A DNA stretch of 18,680 nucleotides. It comes from DASYQD01 sp036005845 (GTDB lineage: Bacteria; Acidobacteriota; Thermoanaerobaculia; Multivoradales; JAIOJS01). Shown here one piece after another: positions 1 to 6,310 of this stretch. Position 1 is the first letter of the stretch. Each line of letters starts with the position of its first letter. The stretch spans positions 1 to 18,680 of the forward strand of contig DASYQD010000083.1 of NCBI GenBank assembly GCA_036005845.1. The letters are read 5' to 3'. The translations under genes were made by a program, and so were the position numbers. The notes beneath the pieces were generated by a model. It saw only the letters and a list, made by a program, of their open reading frames with translations, did no database searches and was not told where the DNA came from.

Positions 1-118
1 AGTTAGTTGGGTCAGGCCGCGCGATGGGCCGCCGCCACTCCCGCCGGCCCGCCCGGCCGTACCACGACTCAGCGCTTTGCCGGCACGACCTCGAGTACGC
101 CCCGCATCATCGAGGCCG

Positions 119-832
119 CTAGTAGCTCTCGCCCGGCTGCAGCGTCACCACCTGGCAGCTCGAGCCTTCCTTCTCGAGCTCGCGCTTAAGGTCCTCGGGC
201 TTGCCGGTCAGCGCATCGAAGGTGCCCCAGTGGATGGGGATGACCACCTGCACGCCGAGGTACTTGCAGGCGCGCGCCGCCTGGTGGGGGTCCATGGTGA
301 AGAGGTCGCCGATGGGCAGGAACGCCAGCTCGGGGCGGTAGAGCTCGCAGAGGAGCTGCATGTCGGTGAACAGCGCCGTGTCGCCCGAGTGGTAGAAGGT
401 GAAGCCGCTCTCCAGCCGCACGATGTAGCCCGAGGCGACGCCGCCGTAGACGAGCTGGCCGTCGTCGAGGATGCCGCACGAGTGGTCGGCGCGTACCATG
501 GTGACGCGCGTGCCGAGCACGTCCTGGCTGCCGCCGAGGTTCATCGGCGAGGTGTTCTCGACGCCCTTGCCCTGCAGCCAGTGGCAGAGCTCGAAGCAGC
601 CGACGACCTTCTTCGGCTGATGCTGCTTCGCCAGCGTCACCGCGTCGCCGATGTGGTCGAAGTGGCCGTGGGTGAGCAGCATGGCGTCGAGCCGCGCCAG
701 CTTCTTGAGCTCCGGCGGGCAGGCAGGGTTGCCGTCCACCCACGGATCGATGAGCACCACGTCGCCGCCGGGCAGCTCGCAGCGCACCGTGGCGTGGCCG
801 AGGTAGGTGAAGCGGGGCCGCGGATCGTGCAT
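119..832 (-). CDS. UPF0173-type metal-dependent hydrolase, metallo-beta-lactamase fold
   Basis: This 237-residue protein has the metallo-beta-lactamase fold of the UPF0173 (YtkL-like) hydrolases, which are about 230 residues long. Visible motifs are the N-terminal FTYLGHAT strand, the zinc motif THGHFDHIGD (residues 54-63, with H55, H57, D59 and H60), a later ADHSCG histidine, the HSGDT aspartate and the C-terminal PIHWGTFD histidine, so the metal-ligand set looks complete. It is probably a cytoplasmic hydrolase; its substrate is not known. The frame is open further upstream, but the ATG at 832 is preceded by GGAGGAG at good spacing and matches the family's usual N-terminus, so that start was chosen. 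It is transcribed divergently from the membrane protein at 975, and a TAGAAT -10-like hexamer lies about 57 bases upstream. Nothing suggests truncation. Confidence 0.9.
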   Translation of the reverse strand: MHDPRPRFTYLGHATVRCELPGGDVVLIDPWVDGNPACPPELKKLARLDAMLLTHGHFDHIGDAVTLAKQHQPKKVVGCFELCHWLQGKGVENTSPMNLGGSQDVLGTRVTMVRADHSCGILDDGQLVYGGVASGYIVRLESGFTFYHSGDTALFTDMQLLCELYRPELAFLPIGDLFTMDPHQAARACKYLGVQVVIPIHWGTFDALTGKPEDLKRELEKEGSSCQVVTLQPGESY

Positions 833-888
833 CGGGACTCCTCCAGCGAGTGGCTGATGGCGAAACGAGGGACCGCGAAACTGTGGCG

Positions 889-894
889 ATTCTA
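889..894 (-). promoter_or_regulatory. Candidate -10 element for the UPF0173 hydrolase
   Basis: On the minus strand this reads TAGAAT (5 of 6 matches to TATAAT). It lies in the 142-base divergent gap and would give a leader of about 50 nt carrying the GGAGGAG ribosome binding site. No good -35 hexamer is present at 16-18 bases, so the call is tentative. Confidence 0.3.
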
Positions 895-974
895 TCCGCG
901 CCACTCCTGCTAGATTGACGCCTCGACCGCCTGCCAGCCAATTCCGCGCCAAGCCGAGCCGACGAGGAGACGCG

Positions 975-1445
975 ATGAGCCCGCTCTACCCCTGGTTCCT
1001 GTTCCTGCACATCCTCGCCGCGCTCTGGTTCGCGGCCGGAATCTTCTCCAGCGCCGTGGTGCGCGCGCAGGGACGGCGCGCCAAGAGCGCCGCCGAGCGC
1101 ACGCTGGCCGTGCGGCTGCTCTGGCGGCTGCACGTCATCTACACCTTGCCCGGGCTGCTGCTCGCCGGCTTCCTCGGCTTCTACCTCGTCAGTGCTGGCG
1201 GCTTCCGCTTCGCCGAGACCTGGATCCTCGCCGCGGCGATGCTCTACCTGTTGATGTTCCTGTCGACGCTCTTCGCGCTGACGCCGGGGTTGTCGCGCCA
1301 GCGCGCCGCGGCGACGCGCATCGCCGGCGGCGCCGCGAACGCCGACGACGAGGCGACGCTGACGGCGCGGGGGCCGAGCATCCTCACTCACGTCAACGCC
1401 GTGATCATCGTCATCCTGGTCTGCCTGATGGCGGTCAAGCCGTGA
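975..1445 (+). CDS. DUF2269-like four-helix integral membrane protein
   Basis: This is a 156-residue, strongly hydrophobic protein with four predicted membrane helices, at about residues 7-29, 53-75, 80-103 and 135-154. A basic, Ala-rich soluble stretch lies between helices 3 and 4. The opening segment, with a histidine inside helix 1 (FLFLHILAALWF), resembles the DUF2269 group of predicted inner-membrane proteins, whose function is unknown. The ATG at 975 is preceded by GAGGAG (963-968); the upstream in-frame extension lacks hydrophobic character and was excluded. It is divergent from the hydrolase at 832 and is followed after about 20 bases by the promoter of the toxin-antitoxin pair. No catalytic or binding motif beyond the buried histidine could be identified. 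The family assignment is moderate; the membrane location is secure. Confidence 0.75.
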   Translation: MSPLYPWFLFLHILAALWFAAGIFSSAVVRAQGRRAKSAAERTLAVRLLWRLHVIYTLPGLLLAGFLGFYLVSAGGFRFAETWILAAAMLYLLMFLSTLFALTPGLSRQRAAATRIAGGAANADDEATLTARGPSILTHVNAVIIVILVCLMAVKP

Positions 1446-1466
1446 GCCGGAGCGCGGCGCCACGCC

Positions 1467-1495
1467 TTGACATGTGTCACGCAGCCATGCACACT
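1467..1495 (+). promoter_or_regulatory. Promoter of the RHH/PIN toxin-antitoxin operon
   Basis: A perfect -35 hexamer TTGACA (1467-1472) is followed by a 17-base spacer and a CACACT -10-like hexamer (1490-1495). Seven bases then lead directly to the ATG at 1503. No Shine-Dalgarno sequence precedes that ATG, so the transcript is probably leaderless. The -35 overlaps a palindrome described separately. Confidence 0.5.
1468..1479. promoter_or_regulatory. Candidate antitoxin operator, TGACA palindrome
   Basis: TGACA (1468-1472), two bases, then TGTCA (1475-1479) form a perfect inverted repeat overlapping the -35 hexamer. A further half-site, TGACAT, lies at 1495-1500, 27 bases downstream and just before the start codon. 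Ribbon-helix-helix antitoxins bind such short repeated half-sites, so autorepression is inferred. Confidence 0.4.
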
Positions 1496-1502
1496 GACAT
1501 AC

Positions 1503-1712
1503 ATGGTGAAGACGCAGGTCTATCTCCGCGAGGAGGAGCTCGAGCAGCTGCGCAACACGGCCCGGCGGTCGGGAGCGAGCGTGGCGGAGCTCGTTCGCGA
1601 AGCCATTCGCCGCGTCTGGATTCGGCCCGGTGAGGGGGGTCCCGTCGCGCTCTGGGACGGCAAGCCCAAACACACCGCGGTGGAGCACGACTCGATCTAC
1701 GACGCTCCTTGA
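1503..1712 (+). CDS. Ribbon-helix-helix (CopG-like) antitoxin
   Basis: This 69-residue protein is the antitoxin of a VapBC-like pair. The N-terminal beta strand (VKTQVYL) is followed by two helices (EEELEQLRNTARRSG and SVAELVREAIRRV), the layout of a ribbon-helix-helix DNA-binding domain. The tail is acidic and aromatic, ending near EHDSIYDAP, typical of the toxin-wrapping extension of such antitoxins. It should form DNA-binding dimers, repress its own promoter and neutralise the PIN ribonuclease encoded next. Its stop codon TGA shares one base with the toxin ATG (TGATG), implying translational coupling. The ATG at 1503 was preferred to a TTG at 1467 because homologous proteins begin at this strand and because the TTG is part of the -35 hexamer. 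Confidence 0.85.
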   Translation: MVKTQVYLREEELEQLRNTARRSGASVAELVREAIRRVWIRPGEGGPVALWDGKPKHTAVEHDSIYDAP

Positions 1713-2128
1713 TGCGCACCGGCGAAGAGGTCTTCGTCGACAGCGGAGGGTGGATCGCATTGGCGCTGTCGCGCGATCCGCATCACGACCGTGCCCGTCA
1801 AGCTTGGGAAGCGCTCCGTGCGGCCGGGGCTCGGCTGCGCACCTCGATTCCGGTCGTGCTCGAAACGTTCACGTTTCTCGATCGCAACGCCACCCGCGAC
1901 GTCGCGCTCAGTTGGAAGGAATCGCTGAGCGGCCTGCGAGGGCTGCGGGTTCTCGACTGCAAAGCCGCGGATCTCGAACGTGGCTGGTCTTACTTCGAGC
2001 GCACCGATCTCCACAAGCTGTCGGCGGTCGACGCCACCAGCTTCGCGATCATGGAGCGCGAGGGGATCCGCCGCGCCTTCGCTTTCGACCACCACTTCGC
2101 TGCCGTCGGCTTCCTGATGGTCGGATAG
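1712..2128 (+). CDS. PIN-domain ribonuclease toxin (VapC-like)
   Basis: This 138-residue PIN-domain protein is the toxin of the pair. The four acidic residues of the PIN metal site are visible: D10 in FVDSGGWIAL, E51 in VVLETFTFL, D107 in SAVDATSFAIM and D126 in AFDHHF. It is expected to be an Mg2+-dependent endoribonuclease held inactive by the upstream antitoxin. The substrate (tRNA or rRNA in known VapC proteins) cannot be told from sequence. The ATG at 1712 overlaps the antitoxin stop by one base; a TTG one codon earlier is possible. Codons here are a little less GC-biased than in flanking genes (for example gaaacgttcacgtttctc), mildly consistent with recent acquisition. It is convergent with the ABC gene at 2151, and a hairpin fills the gap. 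Confidence 0.88.
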   Translation: MRTGEEVFVDSGGWIALALSRDPHHDRARQAWEALRAAGARLRTSIPVVLETFTFLDRNATRDVALSWKESLSGLRGLRVLDCKAADLERGWSYFERTDLHKLSAVDATSFAIMEREGIRRAFAFDHHFAAVGFLMVG

Positions 2129-2143
2129 CCCGCCACGGCGGGC
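2128..2143. terminator. GC hairpin between convergent genes
   Basis: GCCCGCC (2128-2134) and GGCGGGC (2137-2143) form a perfect 7-bp stem with a minimal loop in the 22-base gap between the PIN toxin stop and the ABC transporter stop. There is no T-run on either side, so it may act as a weak bidirectional terminator or mRNA 3' end stabiliser. Confidence 0.4.
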
Positions 2144-2150
2144 GGTGCTG

Positions 2151-3956
2151 TCACCGATAAGCCGCGGCCTGGATGCCGTAGAGCTCGGCGTACTGGCCGC
2201 CCTTGGCGACGAGCTCGTCGTGGCTGCCGACTTCGACGACGCGGGCGCCGTCGAGAACCACGATGAGGTCCGCCATGCGCACGGTCGAGAAGCGGTGGGA
2301 GACGAGGATGGTGATGCGGCCGTTCTCCGCCGTGCCGCGGGCGCCGGCGGCGTAGCGTTCGAAGAGCGCGTGCTCGGTCTCGGCGTCGAGCGCGGCGGTC
2401 GGCTCGTCGAGCACGAGGAGCAGCGGCGCATCGCGCATGAAGCCGCGCGCGAGGGCCAGCTTCTGCCACTGGCCGAAGGAGATCTCGACGCCGCCAGGCC
2501 ACGTCGGCCCCAGCTGCGTGTCGAGGCCGCGAGGCAGCTTCTGCACCACGTCCTCGGCGCCGGCGCGCGCCACCGCCGCGATCACCGCGCTCTCGTCCTC
2601 GCGCCGCGGCAGGTCGCCGACGCCGACCGAGTCGCGGGCGAAGAGCTCGAAGCGGAAGAAGTCCTGGAAGGCGCCGGCGAGGCGTAACCGCCAGGCCGCC
2701 GCCGGCAGCCGCGCCAGCGGTCGGTCGTCGACGTAGATCGCACCGCTGGTGGGGGCGTAGAGCTTGGCGAGCAGCTTCACCAGCGTCGTCTTGCCGGCGC
2801 CGTTCTCGCCGACGACCGCCACCACGGCGCCCGCCGGCAGCGACAGCGACACGTCCTCGAGCACCAGCCGGGTCGTGCCCGGGTAGGCGAACGAGACGTG
2901 CTCGAGCCGGATCCCCGACGCCAGCCGCTCGGGCACCGGCAGGTCCTCGTTCGCCACGACCGCTGCCGCGTAGTCCTCCAGCCACGCCAGCCGCCGCGAG
3001 CCGTCCATCCAGAAGCCGCGCAGGAAGCCGACCTCGCCCACCGTCGCGCCCACGTACGCCGACAGCCGCGCGCCCGCGGCGAGCAGCAGCAGCACGTCGG
3101 CCGCAGGCGCCCGCAATCCGCGCGACACCCACACCACCGCCGCCACGTAGGCAGCGCCGAAGAGCGCCCACGCCAGTGTCTGCCACACTGCGGTGCCGGT
3201 CCGCGCCGCCGCCACCGGCGCGTAGCCGCGCTCCCACGCCGCGCGCCGCTCTTTCGCCAGCCGCCGGCCGATGCCGGTGACGCGCACCTCCTTGCCCGGC
3301 GGCGCGGTGGTGGCGACGTCGAAGAGGTGCCGCGCCAGGCGATGGGACGGCGCCGCCCCCTCCTGCGCCCGCCGCTCCACCGCCGGCCGCCAGGTCGAGG
3401 CGAGCACCGTCGGCAGCGCGAACACCGCCAGCAGCGCGAGCGCCGGGTGGATGGACATCAGCAGCGCGACGGTGATCGCGAGGCGAAGGACCCATCCCGC
3501 GGTGGCGAACGCGGACATGTACATGTGGTCGAGCACGAAGACCTGGTTGCGCAGCACCGACAGCCGGTCGAGGTAGTCCGGCCGTTCCTGGTGCGCGATG
3601 GTGGCCACCGAGGCCTGCAGGCGCGCGACGTGCGACTCCAGCGCGATCGTCACCTTGTCGCGGAAGCGACGCTGCAGGCGCGTCGAGACGACGCCGAGGA
3701 ACCAGGTGGCCGCCGCCGAAACGGCGATGGCGAGCGCCGCCAGCCACACGCGCCGCGCGTCGTGCGCGAGCACGCCTTCGCCGAGGAGCTTGATCCACAG
3801 CGCCAGCAGCGCGTCGGGCAACGCCGCGAGCTGCGACAGCACGAAGGCCGCGAGCATCAGCCGCGGCTCGTGGCGGTAGCCGAGCTGGCACAGCCGCCAC
3901 ATCGAGCGCCACGGCGGCGGCAGCTCGTCGGGTGGGCGCGTCGCCGGCCGCGTCAT
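2151..3956 (-). CDS. ABC exporter half-transporter (fused permease and ATPase), second gene of pair
   Basis: This 601-residue protein carries a six-helix exporter membrane domain (about residues 25-330) fused to an ATPase domain. The nucleotide-binding motifs are Walker A GENGAGKTT (about 383-391), a Q-loop in AFQDF, the signature ISFGQ (about 492-496) followed by WQKLALAR, Walker B LLLVLDEP with the catalytic Glu, a D-loop in AALD, and the SHR switch histidine. The signature departs from LSGGQ, but FGQWQ-like versions occur in related ABC pairs, so it need not be inactive. It follows the other ABC gene by 37 bases on the same strand, so the two most likely form one heterodimeric exporter in the inner membrane. 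The substrate is unknown: no precursor peptide or biosynthetic gene lies nearby. The ATG at 3956 has only a weak ribosome binding site. Confidence 0.9.
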   Translation of the reverse strand: MTRPATRPPDELPPPWRSMWRLCQLGYRHEPRLMLAAFVLSQLAALPDALLALWIKLLGEGVLAHDARRVWLAALAIAVSAAATWFLGVVSTRLQRRFRDKVTIALESHVARLQASVATIAHQERPDYLDRLSVLRNQVFVLDHMYMSAFATAGWVLRLAITVALLMSIHPALALLAVFALPTVLASTWRPAVERRAQEGAAPSHRLARHLFDVATTAPPGKEVRVTGIGRRLAKERRAAWERGYAPVAAARTGTAVWQTLAWALFGAAYVAAVVWVSRGLRAPAADVLLLLAAGARLSAYVGATVGEVGFLRGFWMDGSRRLAWLEDYAAAVVANEDLPVPERLASGIRLEHVSFAYPGTTRLVLEDVSLSLPAGAVVAVVGENGAGKTTLVKLLAKLYAPTSGAIYVDDRPLARLPAAAWRLRLAGAFQDFFRFELFARDSVGVGDLPRREDESAVIAAVARAGAEDVVQKLPRGLDTQLGPTWPGGVEISFGQWQKLALARGFMRDAPLLLVLDEPTAALDAETEHALFERYAAGARGTAENGRITILVSHRFSTVRMADLIVVLDGARVVEVGSHDELVAKGGQYAELYGIQAAAYR

Positions 3957-3993
3957 GTCGCCGGCGCCGTCGCGCTCGGTGCCCTCAGCGCGC

Positions 3994-5829
3994 TCAGTCG
4001 AGGACGTCGTAGACGACCTCCTCTCCTTCCGCTTCCGGCTCGCCGGTGGTGAAGCGCTGCGCCTGCAGGTCGAACATCGTGAAGTAGCGGCCGCGCCGCG
4101 CCATCAGCTCGTCGTGGGTGCCGAGCTCCACCACCCTGCCGCGCTCGAGCACGCAGATGCGGTCGGCGTGACGCACGGTCGAGAAGCGGTGCGAGACGAG
4201 GATCGTCGTGCACTGCCGCGTGGCGGCGAGGATGCGGTCGAAGATCTCCGCCTCGCCGCGCACGTCGAGCTGCGCCGTCGGCTCGTCGAGGATGACGACG
4301 CCGGCGCCCGTGCGCACCGCGCAAAGCGCCCGCGCCAGCGCGACGCGCTGCCACTGGCCGCCGGAGAGGTCGGTGCCGCCGGCGTAGCCGCGCGCCAGCA
4401 CCGTGTCGAGATCCGCCAGGTTCGCCGCGCCCGCCTCCGCCAGCGCCGCGCGGACGTCCTCGTCCGCCGCGCCCCGCGGCGCCACGTTGTCGCGCAGCGG
4501 CAGCTCGAAGCGGACGAAGTCCTGGAACACCGCCGCGATGCGCGCGCGCCAAGCCGCGAGATCGAGCTCGCGCAGGTCGACGCCGTCGACCTCGATGCCG
4601 CCCGCCTGCGGGTCGTAGAGCCGGCAGAGCAGCTTCGCCAGCGTCGTCTTGCCGGCGCCGTTGCTGCCGACGATGGCGAGCGACGTGCCGGCCGGGATCG
4701 TGAGGTCGAAGCCGTCGAGCACCGGCGCGCCGCCTCCCTCTGACGAACCCGGGTACGCGAAGCGCACGTCGCGGAAGCGCAGCTCGCGCGCCGGCATGCC
4801 AGCCGCGGGCCGAGCGCCAGAGGGCAGCGCGCCCGCCGGCGCCATCGCACCCTGCAGCCGCAGCACCGCCGCCACCGGCGCCGCCGCGCCGTCGAGCGCC
4901 CAGTTGAGGCCGCCGAAAGCGATCATCGACGAGCCCGCCGCCGCCGTGGCGAAGGTCACCGCGGCGCCCAAGCCGACGCGGCCGTCGATCACCGCGCGAG
5001 CCAGCGAGCCGAGCACCACCACGTTGGCGATGCCGACGAGCACCAGGCTCAGCGCCACCGACTTCTCGCGCAGCCGCGTCGCTTCGTACTGCAGCCGGTG
5101 GAGGCGCGTGCGCCGCGCCACGAACCAGTCGAGCACCCAGTCCGCCAGCCCGAAGAGCCGCAGCTCCTTCGCCGCCGGCGGGTCGACGGCGATGCGGTAG
5201 GCGTACTCCGCTTCGCGCTGCGCGGCGCGCACCTCCTCGGTGTTGCGGTCGTACCAAACGGCACTCTCGCGCAGCAGCCAGTGCGTCGCCAGCCAGGCGC
5301 CGGCGAGCAGCGGCGGCGCCCACCAGGCGTAGGCGAAGAGCACCGCCGCCGAGGCCAGCCCGGCGATCTGCTCGACGAGCCCGCCGGCGATGAAGTCCAT
5401 GTCGATCGACAGCGGCGGACCGGTCATGCCGAGGTCGAAGTTGCGCGCCGTGGTGAGGTCGCTGGTGAGCTTGGGGTCCTCGAGGTGCCCCATTCCCGGG
5501 GGCTCGACGCAGGCGTCGGTGAGCCGATCGTAGAGCCACGCCGCGGTGCGGTCGCCGAGGTTGTAGCTCAGCGCCAGGTGGATCGGCGCCAGCACTTGCA
5601 GCAGCACGAAGGTGGCGCCGGCGAACAGCAGCGGCCTGCCCAGCCCATCGCCGCGCTGCACGGCGCCGACGAGCGCGCCCATGGCGACCGCGAACAGCGC
5701 CGGCAGCACGCCGCGGGTGACGAGCGTCGCCCACCACGCCGCGGCGAGCGGGGCGTCCGCCTTCGGCAGGGCGGCGAAGAACTGCCACTCCGGGCGCGCG
5801 CGAAGACGGCGGATGGCTGCACTCGTCAC
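3994..5829 (-). CDS. ABC exporter half-transporter (fused permease and ATPase), first gene of pair
   Basis: This 611-residue protein has a membrane domain of about six helices (about residues 25-320) and a C-terminal ATPase domain. Walker A is GSNGAGKTT (about 385-393). The Q-loop lies in VFQDF, the signature is a canonical LSGGQ (about 488-492), Walker B is VVILDEP with Glu retained, and the switch is SHR. An acidic tail, EPEAEGEEVVYDVLD, closes the protein. The GTG at 5829 follows GGGGAG at close spacing. It is the leading gene of a two-gene minus-strand operon and would dimerise with the product at 2151-3956; both ATP sites appear to retain catalytic residues. The cysteine-poor, AR-FDLGMTGPP-type coupling region resembles actinobacterial exporters. 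The substrate cannot be inferred. It is divergent from the cupredoxin-oxidase pair across a 161-base gap. Confidence 0.9.
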   Translation of the reverse strand: MTSAAIRRLRARPEWQFFAALPKADAPLAAAWWATLVTRGVLPALFAVAMGALVGAVQRGDGLGRPLLFAGATFVLLQVLAPIHLALSYNLGDRTAAWLYDRLTDACVEPPGMGHLEDPKLTSDLTTARNFDLGMTGPPLSIDMDFIAGGLVEQIAGLASAAVLFAYAWWAPPLLAGAWLATHWLLRESAVWYDRNTEEVRAAQREAEYAYRIAVDPPAAKELRLFGLADWVLDWFVARRTRLHRLQYEATRLREKSVALSLVLVGIANVVVLGSLARAVIDGRVGLGAAVTFATAAAGSSMIAFGGLNWALDGAAAPVAAVLRLQGAMAPAGALPSGARPAAGMPARELRFRDVRFAYPGSSEGGGAPVLDGFDLTIPAGTSLAIVGSNGAGKTTLAKLLCRLYDPQAGGIEVDGVDLRELDLAAWRARIAAVFQDFVRFELPLRDNVAPRGAADEDVRAALAEAGAANLADLDTVLARGYAGGTDLSGGQWQRVALARALCAVRTGAGVVILDEPTAQLDVRGEAEIFDRILAATRQCTTILVSHRFSTVRHADRICVLERGRVVELGTHDELMARRGRYFTMFDLQAQRFTTGEPEAEGEEVVYDVLD

Positions 5830-5947
5830 GCTGCTCCCCTCGAGCCGGCGCCGACTCTACTCACGACTCGCCGGCGTGGCGATATCGCGCCGCGCACTTG
5901 CGCTAGCATCGCCTGAGCTTCGTTGCACCATCGATGCGTTGCGTTTC

Positions 5948-5966
5948 GGCGCGTTCCTTGCGCGCC
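5948..5966 (+). other. Stem-loop in the 5' leader of the cupredoxin-like gene
   Basis: GGCGCG (5948-5953) and CGCGCC (5961-5966) form a 6-bp stem around a 7-base loop. It ends 10 bases before the AAAGGAGA ribosome binding site (5977-5984). It could shape translation or mark a leader element; no known riboswitch class is recognisable. Confidence 0.3.
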
Positions 5967-5990
5967 TGATGACGAGAAAGGAGACTGCCC

Positions 5991-6290
5991 ATGTCCTTCG
6001 TCTGGAACGTCACCATCCGCAAGGACGCCAAGAGCGGCGGCTACGCCTACGACCCGCCCGCGCTCACCGGCGTCGAGATCGGCGACCAGATCGTCTGGGC
6101 CAACGACGACGAGGTCGCGCACTGGCCGGGGCTGGTGACCCCGACCGGCGTCAACGACACCTACTTCATGGCGTACCAGATCGCGCCCCACGAACCTTCC
6201 GGCGCCTTCGTGCCGGGGGTGAGCGGCACGGTCACCTACGTGGACTCGCTCGACCCTCAAGGTCCCACCGGCACCATCGCGGTCGACTGA
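5991..6290 (+). CDS. Cupredoxin-like protein lacking type 1 copper ligands
   Basis: This 99-residue protein follows the plastocyanin/cupredoxin pattern: GVEIGDQIVWANDDEVAHW, with the first-ligand-position histidine H44, then a Gly-rich strand and a terminal TVTYVDSLDPQGPTGTIAV. Where a blue-copper protein has C-x-x-H-P-x-M, this one has D85-S-L-D88-P with Pro and Thr at the Met position. It contains no cysteine at all, so a type 1 copper site is not expected. It also lacks a signal peptide or membrane segment, whereas the oxidase encoded 20 bases downstream has one. The start is secured by AAAGGAGA 6 bases upstream. The tight spacing implies co-transcription with the oxidase. It might be a structural or chaperone-like partner, or bind another ligand with its acidic substitutions; that is inference. 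Fold confidence is good, function unknown. Confidence 0.7.
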   Translation: MSFVWNVTIRKDAKSGGYAYDPPALTGVEIGDQIVWANDDEVAHWPGLVTPTGVNDTYFMAYQIAPHEPSGAFVPGVSGTVTYVDSLDPQGPTGTIAVD

Positions 6291-6310
6291 CCCACTCGAA
6301 GGGAGACGCC

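Noticed and set aside
1..118. A possible truncated gene at the left edge
   Set aside because: No frame gives a recognisable protein. Only a 13-codon minus-strand frame and GC-rich repeats are seen downstream of the hydrolase stop.
2469..2483. The ISFGQ signature as proof of a dead ATPase
   Set aside because: The remaining catalytic residues are intact, and FGQWQ-like signatures occur in related exporters, so inactivity is not supported.
2898..4052. A 384-codon open frame on the plus strand opposite the first ABC gene
   Set aside because: Its product is a low-complexity Arg/His/Gln/Ala string without motifs. It is the antisense of a clear ABC transporter, as expected in very GC-rich DNA.
5612..6310. 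A 233-codon upstream extension of the multicopper oxidase frame
   Set aside because: It runs antisense to the ABC gene and through the cupredoxin-like gene. The ATG at 6311 has a ribosome binding site and a signal peptide begins there.
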